DNA of 64,000 bases. It comes from Clostridium sp. SM-530-WT-3G (GTDB taxonomy: Bacteria > Bacillota > Clostridia > Clostridiales > Clostridiaceae). The stretch lies in the NCBI RefSeq assembly GCF_012843905.1, contig NZ_JABAGC010000003.1, forward strand, positions 119,866 through 183,865. Reading direction: 5' to 3'. The translations under genes were made by a program, and so were the position numbers. Under the pieces are notes generated by a model. The model saw only the letters and a list, made by a program, of their open reading frames with translations. It was not told the DNA's origin and made no database searches. Positions 18,750 to 27,590 of this stretch are shown here, piece after piece (positions within the stretch are counted from its first letter, which is position 1; the number at the start of each line of letters is the position of its first letter).

Positions 18750-19130
18750 TTGAATTTTAAAGGTATTCATCATATAGCTATAATAGGAAGTAATTATGAA
18801 AAATCAAAACACTTCTATGTAGATTTGCTTGGTGCTGAAGTTATTCGTGAAAATTACAGAGAAAATAGAGATGATTATAAAATAGATCTTTTTTTAGCAG
18901 GATGTGAAATTGAACTGTTTATTATTAAAGATAGACCAGAACGTCCAAGCTATCCAGAAGCTTTAGGTTTAAGGCATCTAGCTTTTAAGGTAGATAGTGT
19001 AGAGGAAACTGTTAAAATATTAAATGAACTTGGAATAGAAACAGAGCCTATTAGAATAGATGAGTTTACAGATAAAAAAATGACTTTCTTTTCAGATCCA
19101 GATGGACTTCCTTTAGAAATCCATGAATAA
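18750..19130 (+). CDS. VOC-superfamily protein (glyoxalase I-like, YaeR/SMU1112c type)
   Basis: A 126-aa single-domain vicinal-oxygen-chelate protein with two beta-alpha-beta-beta-beta modules. Likely metal ligands are the histidine in FKGIHHIAIIG, the glutamate in EIELFII, the histidine in LGLRHLAFKV and the glutamate of LPLEIHE at the C-terminus, as in the YaeR group. The substrate is unknown. The start is TTG 18750, with GGAGAG 9 bases upstream. The gene appears monocistronic. Confidence 0.85.
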   Translation: MNFKGIHHIAIIGSNYEKSKHFYVDLLGAEVIRENYRENRDDYKIDLFLAGCEIELFIIKDRPERPSYPEALGLRHLAFKVDSVEETVKILNELGIETEPIRIDEFTDKKMTFFSDPDGLPLEIHE

Positions 19131-19271
19131 ATAAGAGTACATAGTTATAACAGCTTTTACAGTAATAAAAGTTATTGTGAAGGCTGTTATTTATTTGGAT
19201 AGAGTAATAGAAATATTAATGTAAAAATGGTATAATTGCAAATAAAAGGTAATATTGAGAGGTTAGAACTA

Positions 19272-20129
19272 ATGAAAAATAAGAAATTAATTTATATTAT
19301 ATCTGTGATTGTAATAATTTTAAGTTTTATAGCATCTGTGAAAGGTGTATTTAGTAATGAAGTACATGTTTATCCTAATGTTATTACAGCATTCGGTGAA
19401 GAGGTTGAACTATATCAAAAAGGAATATATGCAAGAGATTCTGTATCTATGGCGACTCAGGCTATTGCGCAAGATACAATTACATTAGTAATTGGAATTC
19501 CTATGGCTATAATTTCATTGTTTCTTATTATGAAAGATAATAAGAAAGGAATATTCCTTTTAACTGGAACAATTGGGTATATCCTATATACTTATGCTTC
19601 TTATTCTTTTCTAACATTTTTTAATGGCTTTTATTTAGTGTACATTGCTATTATGACATTATCCTTTTATGATTTTATACTTTGTATTTGTGAGTTAAAT
19701 AGATATAACTTAAAGGATGAATTTACAGGTGAGTTTCCACGTAAGGGATTAAGCAGATTTTTATGGATTACTGGTGTAGTTATTGGGTTAATGTGGCTTG
19801 GAAGAATTGCACCAGCTATTATAAATAATAGTGCGCCTTTTGGATTAGAACACTACTCAACATTGTCTATTCAGACCCTTGATTTGGGAGTTGTTGTACC
19901 TGCATGTTTTGTTACTGGATATCTTTTGAGAAAGGAAAAACAAATGGGATATCTATTTTCAATTGTTTTGGTCGTTAAAGCTGTTACAATGGCAGCAGCA
20001 GTAAGTGCTATGGCTATTTCTATGAAATTGCATGCTATTGAGATAAGTTATGGTGAGCTTATTATATTTCCAGTTATATTCTGTATCTGTACTTTTTTCA
20101 TGATGAGAATATTGAAAGAAATAAGATAA
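19272..20129 (+). CDS. Hypothetical integral membrane protein
   Basis: A 285-aa protein with about eight hydrophobic helices (residues roughly 4-26, 65-85, 90-115, 120-145, 160-180, 200-217, 225-250 and 260-280). Between the first two is an outside loop containing ITAFGEEVELYQKGIYARDSVSMATQAIAQD. I do not recognise a characterised family. The ATG at 19272 is preceded by GAGAGG; the longer frame from 19236 adds a non-hydrophobic extension without a site. No partner gene is evident. Confidence 0.7.
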   Translation: MKNKKLIYIISVIVIILSFIASVKGVFSNEVHVYPNVITAFGEEVELYQKGIYARDSVSMATQAIAQDTITLVIGIPMAIISLFLIMKDNKKGIFLLTGTIGYILYTYASYSFLTFFNGFYLVYIAIMTLSFYDFILCICELNRYNLKDEFTGEFPRKGLSRFLWITGVVIGLMWLGRIAPAIINNSAPFGLEHYSTLSIQTLDLGVVVPACFVTGYLLRKEKQMGYLFSIVLVVKAVTMAAAVSAMAISMKLHAIEISYGELIIFPVIFCICTFFMMRILKEIR

Positions 20130-20180
20130 TAATGTTATTAACACATATATAAGATGATTTGAGAAATGGGGCATATATAA

Positions 20181-20786
20181 ATGAAAGAATTAAATGAAAT
20201 GACATTAGAATAGTTATGGCAGTTGTTTCCTATTATATTAAAGGAACATAATCCAGAATATAAGAACTGGTATGAAGAGGAAAAAGCCAGTCTTCTTGAA
20301 AATTTCTCTAATATTATTCTAAGGATAAATCATATAGGAAGTACATCAGTGGAAAATCTTATGGCCAAGCCAACAGTTGATATACTTATGGAAATTTCAA
20401 AAGACAGCAATGTTGAAGAAATTAAAGATAAATTGATTTCAATGGGATGGTTGTTGATGCATTCAAGTAAAGAACCAGAATTTAGACAAGTTTATAATAA
20501 AGGATACACTAAAATGGGATTTGCAGAAAAAGTATATCACTTACATGTGAGATACAAGGAAGATTGGAATGAGTTATATTTTAGAGATTATTTAATAGAT
20601 CATCCTGAAACAGCAGAGAAATATGGAGAGCTAAAGCTAAGTATATGGAAAGAGTTTGAACATAATAGAGATGGATATACAGAAGCAAAGACAGAATTTA
20701 TATTAAAAGTGGTAGATAAGGCAAGAAGTGAATATGGCAATAGACATAGATTAAATGAAAGAAATCAGTTAAAAAATAATAACTAA
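20181..20786 (+). pseudogene. GrpB-family nucleotidyltransferase-like gene with an in-frame TAG
   Basis: The frame from ATG 20181 (GGGG upstream) would give a 201-aa GrpB/UPF0157 protein, but codon 11 is TAG at 20211-20213. Downstream the family hallmarks are intact: INHIGSTSVENLMAKPTVDILMEI, then LHVRYKEDWNELYFRDYLIDHPETAEKYGELK. The stop falls where MTLE-x-LWQLFPI expects a residue such as Glu or Gln (a one-base change from GAG or CAG). Internal reinitiation at TTG 20223 could in principle give 187 aa, but no ribosome binding site is seen there. Confidence 0.65.
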
Positions 20787-20818
20787 AAAAGTTTTTATAA
20801 GAAAAGAAGAGGGGCAAC

Positions 20819-21279
20819 ATGCTGGTTATAGAACATTTAGGTGAACATAAGGAATATATAGAAGATGTAATACAATTAATCTGTAAGGAATTCGGGTATG
20901 AAGATAACTATGATTTCTGGGAGAGTATAGTTAAACATAGTTTGGAGAAAGATAAAATACCTGTAACATTTGTTGCAATAAAAGATAATAAATTTGCTGG
21001 AACAGTAGGTTTATGGAGAGGCGATTTACTAAGCAGACAGGATTTATTTCCATGGCTTTCTGCCTTAGCAGTTAAAGATAAGTTTAGGAATCAAAATATA
21101 GGACGAGTTTGCAGAAGTTTTTAATCAATTATACTAGAAACAAGGGCTATAAAGAATTATATCTTTACACCGACTTAGAAAATTATTATGAGAAAACTGG
21201 TTGGATACATTTTGATGATGGTATTGAATTTACTGGTGGAAGGAGAAAGCTATATAAAAAATCATTAACTAGGGTTTGA
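20819..21279 (+). pseudogene. GNAT acetyltransferase gene with a frameshift
   Basis: The first part (20819 to about 21104) encodes the N-terminal two-thirds of a GNAT acetyltransferase, with IPVTFVAIKDNKFAGTVGLWR and WLSALAVKDKFRNQNIGR at the acetyl-CoA site. There the frame breaks: it ends in CRSF-stop at 21124, while the +1-shifted frame from 21106 continues as SLQKFLINYTRNKGYKEL and then LYTDLENYYEKTGW to a TGA at 21279, the normal GNAT C-terminus. Loss of one base near 21105 explains this. The ATG has an AGAGGGGCAAC site upstream. As written the product lacks its last strands and is probably inactive. Confidence 0.75.
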
Positions 21280-21359
21280 ATTGATGGAAGTTAGAAAAGA
21301 ACTTCAAAGAATTTATGAAAATAATAGCATAATAGGAAATTAAAAAAATAAATAAGATA

Positions 21360-21399
21360 ATAAGGACCAAAGTAATAAAAATACTTTAGTCCTTTTTTA
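21360..21399 (+). terminator. Bidirectional terminator between the GNAT gene and cstA
   Basis: AAGGACCAAAGTA and TACTTTAGTCCTT form a stem followed by TTTTTT on the plus strand, with A-rich DNA on the other side that could serve the minus-strand cstA gene. Confidence 0.83.
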
Positions 21400-21409
21400 C
21401 ATTATATTT

Positions 21410-22861
21410 CTAGTTTGCCATATTATTTGTATTTAGGTCATTTGATACTGTTTCAGATTTTTTTAAGCCTTTCATATTAATAACGAAAGTAGCTATACAT
21501 CCAACTGTAACAACAGATGAAATTATATTTGAAATAGTAAGGTTTAATTGGAATCCTTCTTTTGCTTGAAGAATATAAGTTATGCTTACCATTGTCATAA
21601 ATATTGCAGGAATTATAGCAACAAAGTAGTTCTTTTTATTTTTGTATAAATAAACTGAGGCTGCCCACAAAGTAACCATTGCAAATGCTTGTGTAAGCCA
21701 TGTCATATATCTCCATAAAATAGGGAAGTCAACAAAGGTAAAGAATATTGCAACTATAAATAATGGAATAGCAATAATAAGTCTGTTCTTAATCTTATCT
21801 TGTGGATAGTTAAGTATTTCAGCAAGATTAATTCTAGCACTTCTAAATGAAGTATCACCAGTACTTATAGGACAAACAACTATTCCTAATATTGCAATTA
21901 CACTTCCTATTGGTCCTAGAAGTTCTTTAGTTATTTCAAATACAGCACCAGATGGACCTGCTTTTCCTAAAACTACAGCTGCAAGATTAGCTTCACTTCC
22001 ATAGAAACCTAAACCTGCTGCTATCCATACTAATGCAACTACACCTTCAACAATCATTGCACCATAAAATACGCTTCTTCCAGCCTTCTCATTTTTCAAA
22101 CATCTTGCAGTTAATGGAGACTGAGTAGCATGGTAACCAGATACAGCACCACATGCAATTGTAACGAACATATTAGGCCACATTGCTACATTGTTAGGAT
22201 GTAAATTTGCAAGTGAAACCTCTGGAATAGTATATCCTTGGAATAATATTGCACCACCTACACCAACAGCCATAAACAATAGTGTTGCACCAAATATAGG
22301 ATATAGTTTTCCGATAATTACATCAATAGGAAGCATTGTAGCTAAGAAATAATAAGCGATTATAGCGAAAACCCAAAATGTTTTATTAAATTGTTCTGGA
22401 GTTAAAGCTGCTAAAAGTGTTGCTGGACTTGTTATAAATACAATACCAACAATCATACAGAAAAATACTGTAGTTACTCTCATAACTTTTTTTACTATGC
22501 TACCTAAATACATTCCATGGATTTCAGAAAGACTTTCACCATTATGTCTTAATGAAATCATTCCTGATAGATAGTCGTGAACTGCACCTCCAAGGACACA
22601 TCCAAAGATTACCCATAGAAATGCAACTGGTCCGAATAATGCTCCTTGAATAGCACCAAATACAGGACCTAATCCAGCTATATTTAAAAATTGTATTAAG
22701 TGAAGCTTCCATGTTGGCATAGGAATATAGTCTACACCATCTTCATATACATATGCAGGTGTCTTTTTATTTTCATCTACACCAAATATTTTTTCAATAT
22801 ATTTAGAGTAGAATAAAAAGCCACATAATAAAATAATAAGTCCTCCTATAAAAGTATACAT
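21410..22861 (-). CDS. cstA: Carbon starvation protein CstA family transporter
   Basis: A 483-aa polytopic membrane protein. The LNIAGLGPVFGAIQGALFGP and GGAVHDYLSGMISLRHNGESLSEI blocks identify the CstA family, which includes peptide and pyruvate transporters (CstA and BtsT in E. coli). This is the shorter form of the family common in clostridia, compared with about 700 aa in E. coli. The ATG on the minus strand has GGGGGGATTAAA upstream. The expected role is uptake of peptides or pyruvate in carbon-poor conditions; no two-component partner lies nearby. Confidence 0.88.
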   Translation of the reverse strand: MYTFIGGLIILLCGFLFYSKYIEKIFGVDENKKTPAYVYEDGVDYIPMPTWKLHLIQFLNIAGLGPVFGAIQGALFGPVAFLWVIFGCVLGGAVHDYLSGMISLRHNGESLSEIHGMYLGSIVKKVMRVTTVFFCMIVGIVFITSPATLLAALTPEQFNKTFWVFAIIAYYFLATMLPIDVIIGKLYPIFGATLLFMAVGVGGAILFQGYTIPEVSLANLHPNNVAMWPNMFVTIACGAVSGYHATQSPLTARCLKNEKAGRSVFYGAMIVEGVVALVWIAAGLGFYGSEANLAAVVLGKAGPSGAVFEITKELLGPIGSVIAILGIVVCPISTGDTSFRSARINLAEILNYPQDKIKNRLIIAIPLFIVAIFFTFVDFPILWRYMTWLTQAFAMVTLWAASVYLYKNKKNYFVAIIPAIFMTMVSITYILQAKEGFQLNLTISNIISSVVTVGCIATFVINMKGLKKSETVSNDLNTNNMAN

Positions 22862-23199
22862 TTTAATCCCCCCAAAAAAAATAAAAAATTATTGCTTTAA
22901 TACTTATTATAAATATTTTTGATAAAAAGTTAAATAATTATCAAAATTATTATTAATATAATATAATTTAAAGGCAAAAGTAAATAAAATGACAATTTAG
23001 AAGTGTTTGTAAATGTTGTCATGTGAAAGAAATTTATTATTGTAGCTAGAAGATGTATAAAACTTTTTCATAGATGATATACATTTAAGGTTAAATAAAG
23101 TTATATAGCATTAAAATTCTATATATTATGAATTAAGAGAATAATATTCAAAATATTGAAATCAAAGTTAAGGTAAATATAATTTTTATTTTTTGATTT
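22862..23199. other. AT-rich intergenic region upstream of cstA
   Basis: No gene is visible. The minus strand presumably holds the cstA promoter, but no clear hexamer pair with correct spacing could be picked. Confidence 0.4.
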
Positions 23200-23564
23200 T
23201 GGAAATCATAAATTAATTAAAATAAGAATATATGTGCCAGAAGATAAAATTAATGAAATTAATATGGATATGGGCAGTGGGAATTCTAAAATTGAATCTA
23301 TAAGTGCAGATAAGATAAAAATTGACTGTGGATCAGGTAATGTAGAAATAGAGAATGCAGATTATAATAAGATGAATATTGAAATGGGTAGTTGAAATTT
23401 TGATGGAGATAAGATTAAAGGTGATGAAATGAATGTAAAAAGCAGTTCAGGTATTATTTCTTGTAATTCTTTAAGAAACAAATATGTTAAACATAGAAAC
23501 AAGTTCTGGAAATATTGACTTAGAAGGTCAATTAACTAGTGGTGATATAAATATTAGATTCTAA
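23200..23564 (+). pseudogene. Remnant of a DUF4097-like beta-repeat protein
   Basis: The plus-strand frame reads IYVPEDKINEINMDMGSGNSK, then KIKIDCGSGNVEIEN, the repeating GSGN/SSGN pattern of DUF4097-type beta-helical domains. A TGA at 23393-23395 falls in MGS-stop-NFDGDKIKGDEM, and the frame shifts again near 23490, after which LNIETSSGNIDLEGQLTSGD continues to a TAA at 23564. No start codon with a ribosome binding site is left. It is clearly decayed. Intact relatives often accompany DUF1700/permease-prefix membrane proteins. Confidence 0.65.
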
Positions 23565-23598
23565 TTATAGATTTACCCATATTTTATAGTTTGGAGAA

Positions 23599-23633
23599 CT
23601 TGATAATACAGAAATGTATTATTGAGTTTTTTA
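23599..23633 (+). terminator. Terminator after the DUF4097 remnant
   Basis: The stem ATAATACA/TGTATTAT around a GAAA tetraloop, extended by flanking bases, is followed by TTTTTT. Confidence 0.7.
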
Positions 23634-23657
23634 CATATCTAAAAATAGTATTTTAGC

Positions 23658-23707
23658 TACTTACTAAAAAGTGAGTACTTGTCAATTAAAATATTTAGAT
23701 ATATATT
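23658..23707 (+). promoter_or_regulatory. Promoter with an inverted-repeat operator
   Basis: TTGTCA (23679-23684) and TATATT (23702-23707) have a 17-base spacer. Immediately upstream is the near-perfect dyad TACTTACTAAAAAGTGAGTA (23658-23677), of the kind bound by HxlR- or MarR-type regulators. No full-length gene follows; the first small frame with a ribosome binding site is at 23861. Confidence 0.45.
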
Positions 23708-23860
23708 AAGGATGTGCTATGGATAAATAAAATTAAAAAAGCAGTGACAACGAAAAATCCCTTAAATAATCAAGTATTACAAAATTAAGATAGCGATAGG
23801 CCGATATATATGAATACTTTAAAGGCTTAACGTAGATAATATTGAAAGTGAGGAATTAAA

Positions 23861-23986
23861 ATGAGTACAAATGAAAACAAGCATAATACTCAGTATTTAG
23901 AAAAATATTTTGGACTTTTTGATGAATCAAGAGTAAGCAAAGAATCAAGAGAAGAATTAATAAATCTTTTCACCTCGTATAAATAA
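23861..23986 (+). CDS. Possible 41-residue protein
   Basis: ATG 23861 is preceded by GTGAGGAATTAAA and opens a 41-aa frame beginning MSTNENKHNTQYLEKYFGLF and ending LINLFTSYK. It is hydrophilic, without a membrane segment or signal peptide. The good ribosome binding site and non-random composition make it plausible, but I do not recognise it and it could be the remnant of a longer gene. A promoter lies about 150 bases upstream, and a terminator follows at 24097. Confidence 0.4.
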   Translation: MSTNENKHNTQYLEKYFGLFDESRVSKESREELINLFTSYK

Positions 23987-24096
23987 TAAAATATATTATT
24001 ACTCAAAACACACAGGTATAGAAAATAAGTACTTTTTATAAAAAAGTGTTTATTATATAGATTTATAAGTCACTACAAAAAATTATATACATGTAG

Positions 24097-24140
24097 AAAA
24101 TAACCTTAGGTAATTAGTTTAATTGCTTAAGGTTATTTTT
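24097..24140 (+). terminator. Strong terminator upstream of the AraC gene
   Basis: AAAATAACCTTAGGTAA pairs with TTGCTTAAGGTTATTTT and is followed by T residues. It isolates the glycosidase locus from upstream transcription. Confidence 0.85.
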
Positions 24141-24275
24141 GGTTGAAAAAATCTTATGAAATTTTGCAGGTTGATGGCTATGAGTAGATAGTTTAAAATA
24201 ACTTTATCTATATGGATTTTTTTGGATAAAAATATCTAAATTAGTGAAATAAAATTCTAAGAAGGATTGATACAT

Positions 24276-25124
24276 ATGAAATTTTATAAGGAAACAGTCG
24301 AAATAAACTCACTTATACCTGCAAAGATTTATTTTGGAAATACTAAGGGAGAAAATACTCATTACCCTATGCATTGGCACAACAATATAGAAATAGTATT
24401 TGTTATATCTGGAGAAGTAAAAGCAAAGATAAATAATTTAGAATTTGTTGTACATAAAGGTGAAATATTATTTGTAAATAGTAATGAACTTCATGAGACA
24501 GAAGCAAATAATAAGAACGAAATAGAAGCTATAACTATACTATTGTCCTATGATTTTATGAAGCAGTATTATCCGCAGATTGATTCATATTACTTTGAAC
24601 TTGAAGGAAGAGAAGAGGAAAGTAAAAAGATAAAAGAGCTTATGGTTAAGTGTGCAGATGAATATAAGGAGAAGGGTGAGGTATATGAATTAAAGATATC
24701 TATTTTATTAATGGAATTATGTAAAATTTTAATTGAAAATTGCAAGGTTAAAAGAGATAGAGAAAATATTGTTATCCAAGATGAAAAGAATATACAAAAT
24801 GTAAAAAGAGCTATTGCATATATGGAAGAGAATTATGAGCTTAATCTATGTTTGAAAGATATAGCATATGAAATTGGAATGGCTCCAACATATTTTGAAA
24901 GATTTTTTAAGAAAAATACTGGTGAAACTTTTTATAGTTATTTAAATAAGATAAGATTGTACTATTCATATAAGGAACTTATAAATACTGATTTATCAAT
25001 AACAGAAATTGCACTAAATAATGGATTTGCTAATGTAAAATCATTTATTGAGTTATTTAAGAGAACTTATAATATGACTCCAGGAAAATATAGAAGCAGT
25101 TTATTGAAAAAAGATAAGAATTGA
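24276..25124 (+). CDS. AraC-family transcriptional regulator
   Basis: A 282-aa regulator. The N-terminal cupin-like effector domain shows HYPMHWHNNIEIVFVISGEVKAKI, and the C-terminal double helix-turn-helix includes LCLKDIAYEIGMAPTYFERFFKKNTGETF followed by SITEIALNNGFANVKSFIELFKRTYNMTPGKYR. It precedes the GH31 and GH3 genes on the same strand, so control of alpha-xyloside or oligosaccharide degradation is likely. The ATG at 24276 has AAGGA 9 bases upstream; an in-frame TTG at 24267 sits against that site. Confidence 0.9.
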   Translation: MKFYKETVEINSLIPAKIYFGNTKGENTHYPMHWHNNIEIVFVISGEVKAKINNLEFVVHKGEILFVNSNELHETEANNKNEIEAITILLSYDFMKQYYPQIDSYYFELEGREEESKKIKELMVKCADEYKEKGEVYELKISILLMELCKILIENCKVKRDRENIVIQDEKNIQNVKRAIAYMEENYELNLCLKDIAYEIGMAPTYFERFFKKNTGETFYSYLNKIRLYYSYKELINTDLSITEIALNNGFANVKSFIELFKRTYNMTPGKYRSSLLKKDKN

Positions 25125-25212
25125 CAATTTTAAGTAAAGAATTAACAATACTCATTAATAAATCAATGTTAATATGACAGTATACTTAAGGAATATGGGA
25201 GGGCATATTAAT

Positions 25213-27558
25213 ATGAGATTTAGTAATGGATGTTGGTTGAATAAGACAGGAGTACAGGTATTTAGTCCACAGGAAATTTATAGTGTCAGTGTAGAGAATA
25301 ATATTTTAACTTTATATGCACCTTGTGATAAGGTTTTCGATAGAGGATGTACACTTGGAGGTCCTGTTATAACATATAAAATTTCTTCGCCTATGGAAAA
25401 TGTAATAAGAGTAATGGCATATCACTATATGGGACAGAAAGAAAATACGCCTGAATTTGAGATTCAGCAAAATAAAAATGTTGGTGTATTAATTAATGAT
25501 GATGATAAAAATGTTGTATTTCAATCTGGAAATCTAAAAATGGAGTTCAATAAAGAAAATTTAGAAATGAGCTTTTTTAGAGGGCATGAAAAATTAACAT
25601 CTAGTAAATATAGAGGAATGGGATATGTTAAGACTGGAAAGGAAGAATTTTTAGAACAGTCAGAAAAAACATATATGAGAGAGCAATTAGAACTTAGTGT
25701 TGGTGAACTTGTATATGGACTTGGAGAAAAGTTTACTCCTTTTGTTAAGAATGGGCAAACCGTTGAAATATGGAATGAAGATGGTGGTACAAGTACAGAC
25801 CAGTCATATAAAAGTATTCCATTTTATTTAACTAATAAGGGATATGGAGTATTTGTAAATCATCCTGAAAAAGTATCCTTTGAAATAGGTTCAGAAAGAG
25901 TTACTAAGGTTCAGTTCAGTGTACCTGGGGAATACTTAGATTACTTTATAATTGGTGGAAATTCAATGAAAGAAGTAATTGAAAATTATACTTCTCTTAC
26001 AGGGAAACCAGCTATGCCTCCAGCATGGTCATTTGGTTTGTGGCTTTCAACATCATTTACTACTAATTATGATGAAAAGACAGTTAATGAGTTTGTAAAT
26101 GGAATGAGAGATAGAGATATTCCTCTTAGAGTATTTCACTTTGATTGCTTTTGGATGAAGGAATTTAATTGGTGTGATTTTCAGTGGGATAAGAGAGTAT
26201 TCCCAGATCCAAAGGGAATGCTTCAAAGACTTAAAGCAAAGGATTTAAATATATGTGTATGGATAAATCCATATATAGCTCAAGAGTCTATATTATTTCA
26301 AGAAGGAAAAGAAAAGGGATATTTTATAAAAAAGACTAATGGTGATGTATGGCAGTATGATATGTGGCAGCCAGGAATGGCAATAGTGGACTTTACTAAT
26401 CCAGAAGCATGTAAATGGTACAGCAGTAAGCTTAAAGAATTAATGGCTATGGGAGTAGATTGTTTCAAGACTGATTTTGGTGAACGTATTCCAGTAGAAG
26501 GAGTGAAGTATTTCAATGGTTCAGATCCTTATAAAATGCATAATTATTATACTGAATTGTATAACAGTGTAGTATTTAATACTATTAAAGAAATAAAGGG
26601 TGAAAATGAAGCAGTTGTATTTGCAAGGTCAGCAACAGCAGGAGGACAAAAGTTCCCTGTACATTGGGGTGGAGATTGTGAGTCAAATTATGAATCAATG
26701 GCTGAAAGCTTAAGAGGTGGATTATCACTTTGCATGTCTGGATTTGGATTCTGGAGCCATGATATTGGTGGTTTTGAAAACACTTCAACTGCTGATGTTT
26801 ATAAGAGATGGGTGGCATTTGGATTATTATCCTCTCACAGTAGATTACATGGAAGTACTTCGTATAGAGTTCCATGGGCTTATGATGAAGATGCTTCAGA
26901 AGTAGTTAGATTCTTTAGTAAATTAAAATGCAGTATTATGCCATACTTATTTAAAACTGCAGATGAAGCTAATAAAATAGGTATTCCAGTAATGAGATCG
27001 ATGGTATTGGAATTTACAGATGATGATATGTGTTCTTATCTAGATAAACAGTATATGCTTGGAGATTCGATTTTAGTTGCTCCAATATTTAATGATAAGG
27101 GAATGGCAAAATATTATCTTCCAGAAGGAAAGTGGACTAATTTCATAAGTGGAAAGAAATATGAAGGTGGAAGATATATTAAGGAGTATCATGATTATTT
27201 AAGTATTCCAATGATGGTTAAGGAAAATAGTCTTATAGCTATAGGTGGAGATTGTACACGACCTGATTATGACTATAGAGAAAATGTATCAGTATTAGCT
27301 TATGAATTACTTGACAAGGTTGAAACTAATACTAAAGTACTTAATATGAAGAGAAAAGAAGTATTAGCAGTAAGCGTATTAAAGGATGGAAATATAATAA
27401 AAATTAAAGCTTCTGGTGAAGATAAACCATGGAAATTTGTATTAAAGAATGTAACTAATATTGAAAGTATATATAATGGTGCATTCAATATTAATGGAAA
27501 TGATACTGAAATAGAATTATTAAGTGGAAATTGTGAACTTACATGCATATTAAAATAG
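25213..27558 (+). CDS. yicI: Alpha-xylosidase, glycoside hydrolase family 31
   Basis: A 781-aa cytoplasmic GH31 enzyme, close in size to E. coli YicI (772 aa). The N-terminal beta-sandwich is followed by the TIM barrel with the catalytic nucleophile in KTDFGERIP (Asp421) and the general acid in HWGGDC (Asp488), a spacing matching YicI. The KTDFGE form, together with FWSHDIGGF, favours alpha-xylosidase over alpha-glucosidase. The start ATG 25213 has GGGAGGGC upstream; the longer frame from 25174 adds 13 unsupported residues. It releases xylose from the ends of xyloglucan oligosaccharides. The gene symbol is by similarity. Confidence 0.9.
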   Translation: MRFSNGCWLNKTGVQVFSPQEIYSVSVENNILTLYAPCDKVFDRGCTLGGPVITYKISSPMENVIRVMAYHYMGQKENTPEFEIQQNKNVGVLINDDDKNVVFQSGNLKMEFNKENLEMSFFRGHEKLTSSKYRGMGYVKTGKEEFLEQSEKTYMREQLELSVGELVYGLGEKFTPFVKNGQTVEIWNEDGGTSTDQSYKSIPFYLTNKGYGVFVNHPEKVSFEIGSERVTKVQFSVPGEYLDYFIIGGNSMKEVIENYTSLTGKPAMPPAWSFGLWLSTSFTTNYDEKTVNEFVNGMRDRDIPLRVFHFDCFWMKEFNWCDFQWDKRVFPDPKGMLQRLKAKDLNICVWINPYIAQESILFQEGKEKGYFIKKTNGDVWQYDMWQPGMAIVDFTNPEACKWYSSKLKELMAMGVDCFKTDFGERIPVEGVKYFNGSDPYKMHNYYTELYNSVVFNTIKEIKGENEAVVFARSATAGGQKFPVHWGGDCESNYESMAESLRGGLSLCMSGFGFWSHDIGGFENTSTADVYKRWVAFGLLSSHSRLHGSTSYRVPWAYDEDASEVVRFFSKLKCSIMPYLFKTADEANKIGIPVMRSMVLEFTDDDMCSYLDKQYMLGDSILVAPIFNDKGMAKYYLPEGKWTNFISGKKYEGGRYIKEYHDYLSIPMMVKENSLIAIGGDCTRPDYDYRENVSVLAYELLDKVETNTKVLNMKRKEVLAVSVLKDGNIIKIKASGEDKPWKFVLKNVTNIESIYNGAFNINGNDTEIELLSGNCELTCILK

Positions 27559-27590
27559 TTGATATTCTGTAGAATGGAGAGGGGCATATT

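Noticed and set aside
21284..21343. 19-residue frame after the broken GNAT gene
   Set aside because: It is too short, without a convincing ribosome binding site or any recognisable feature.
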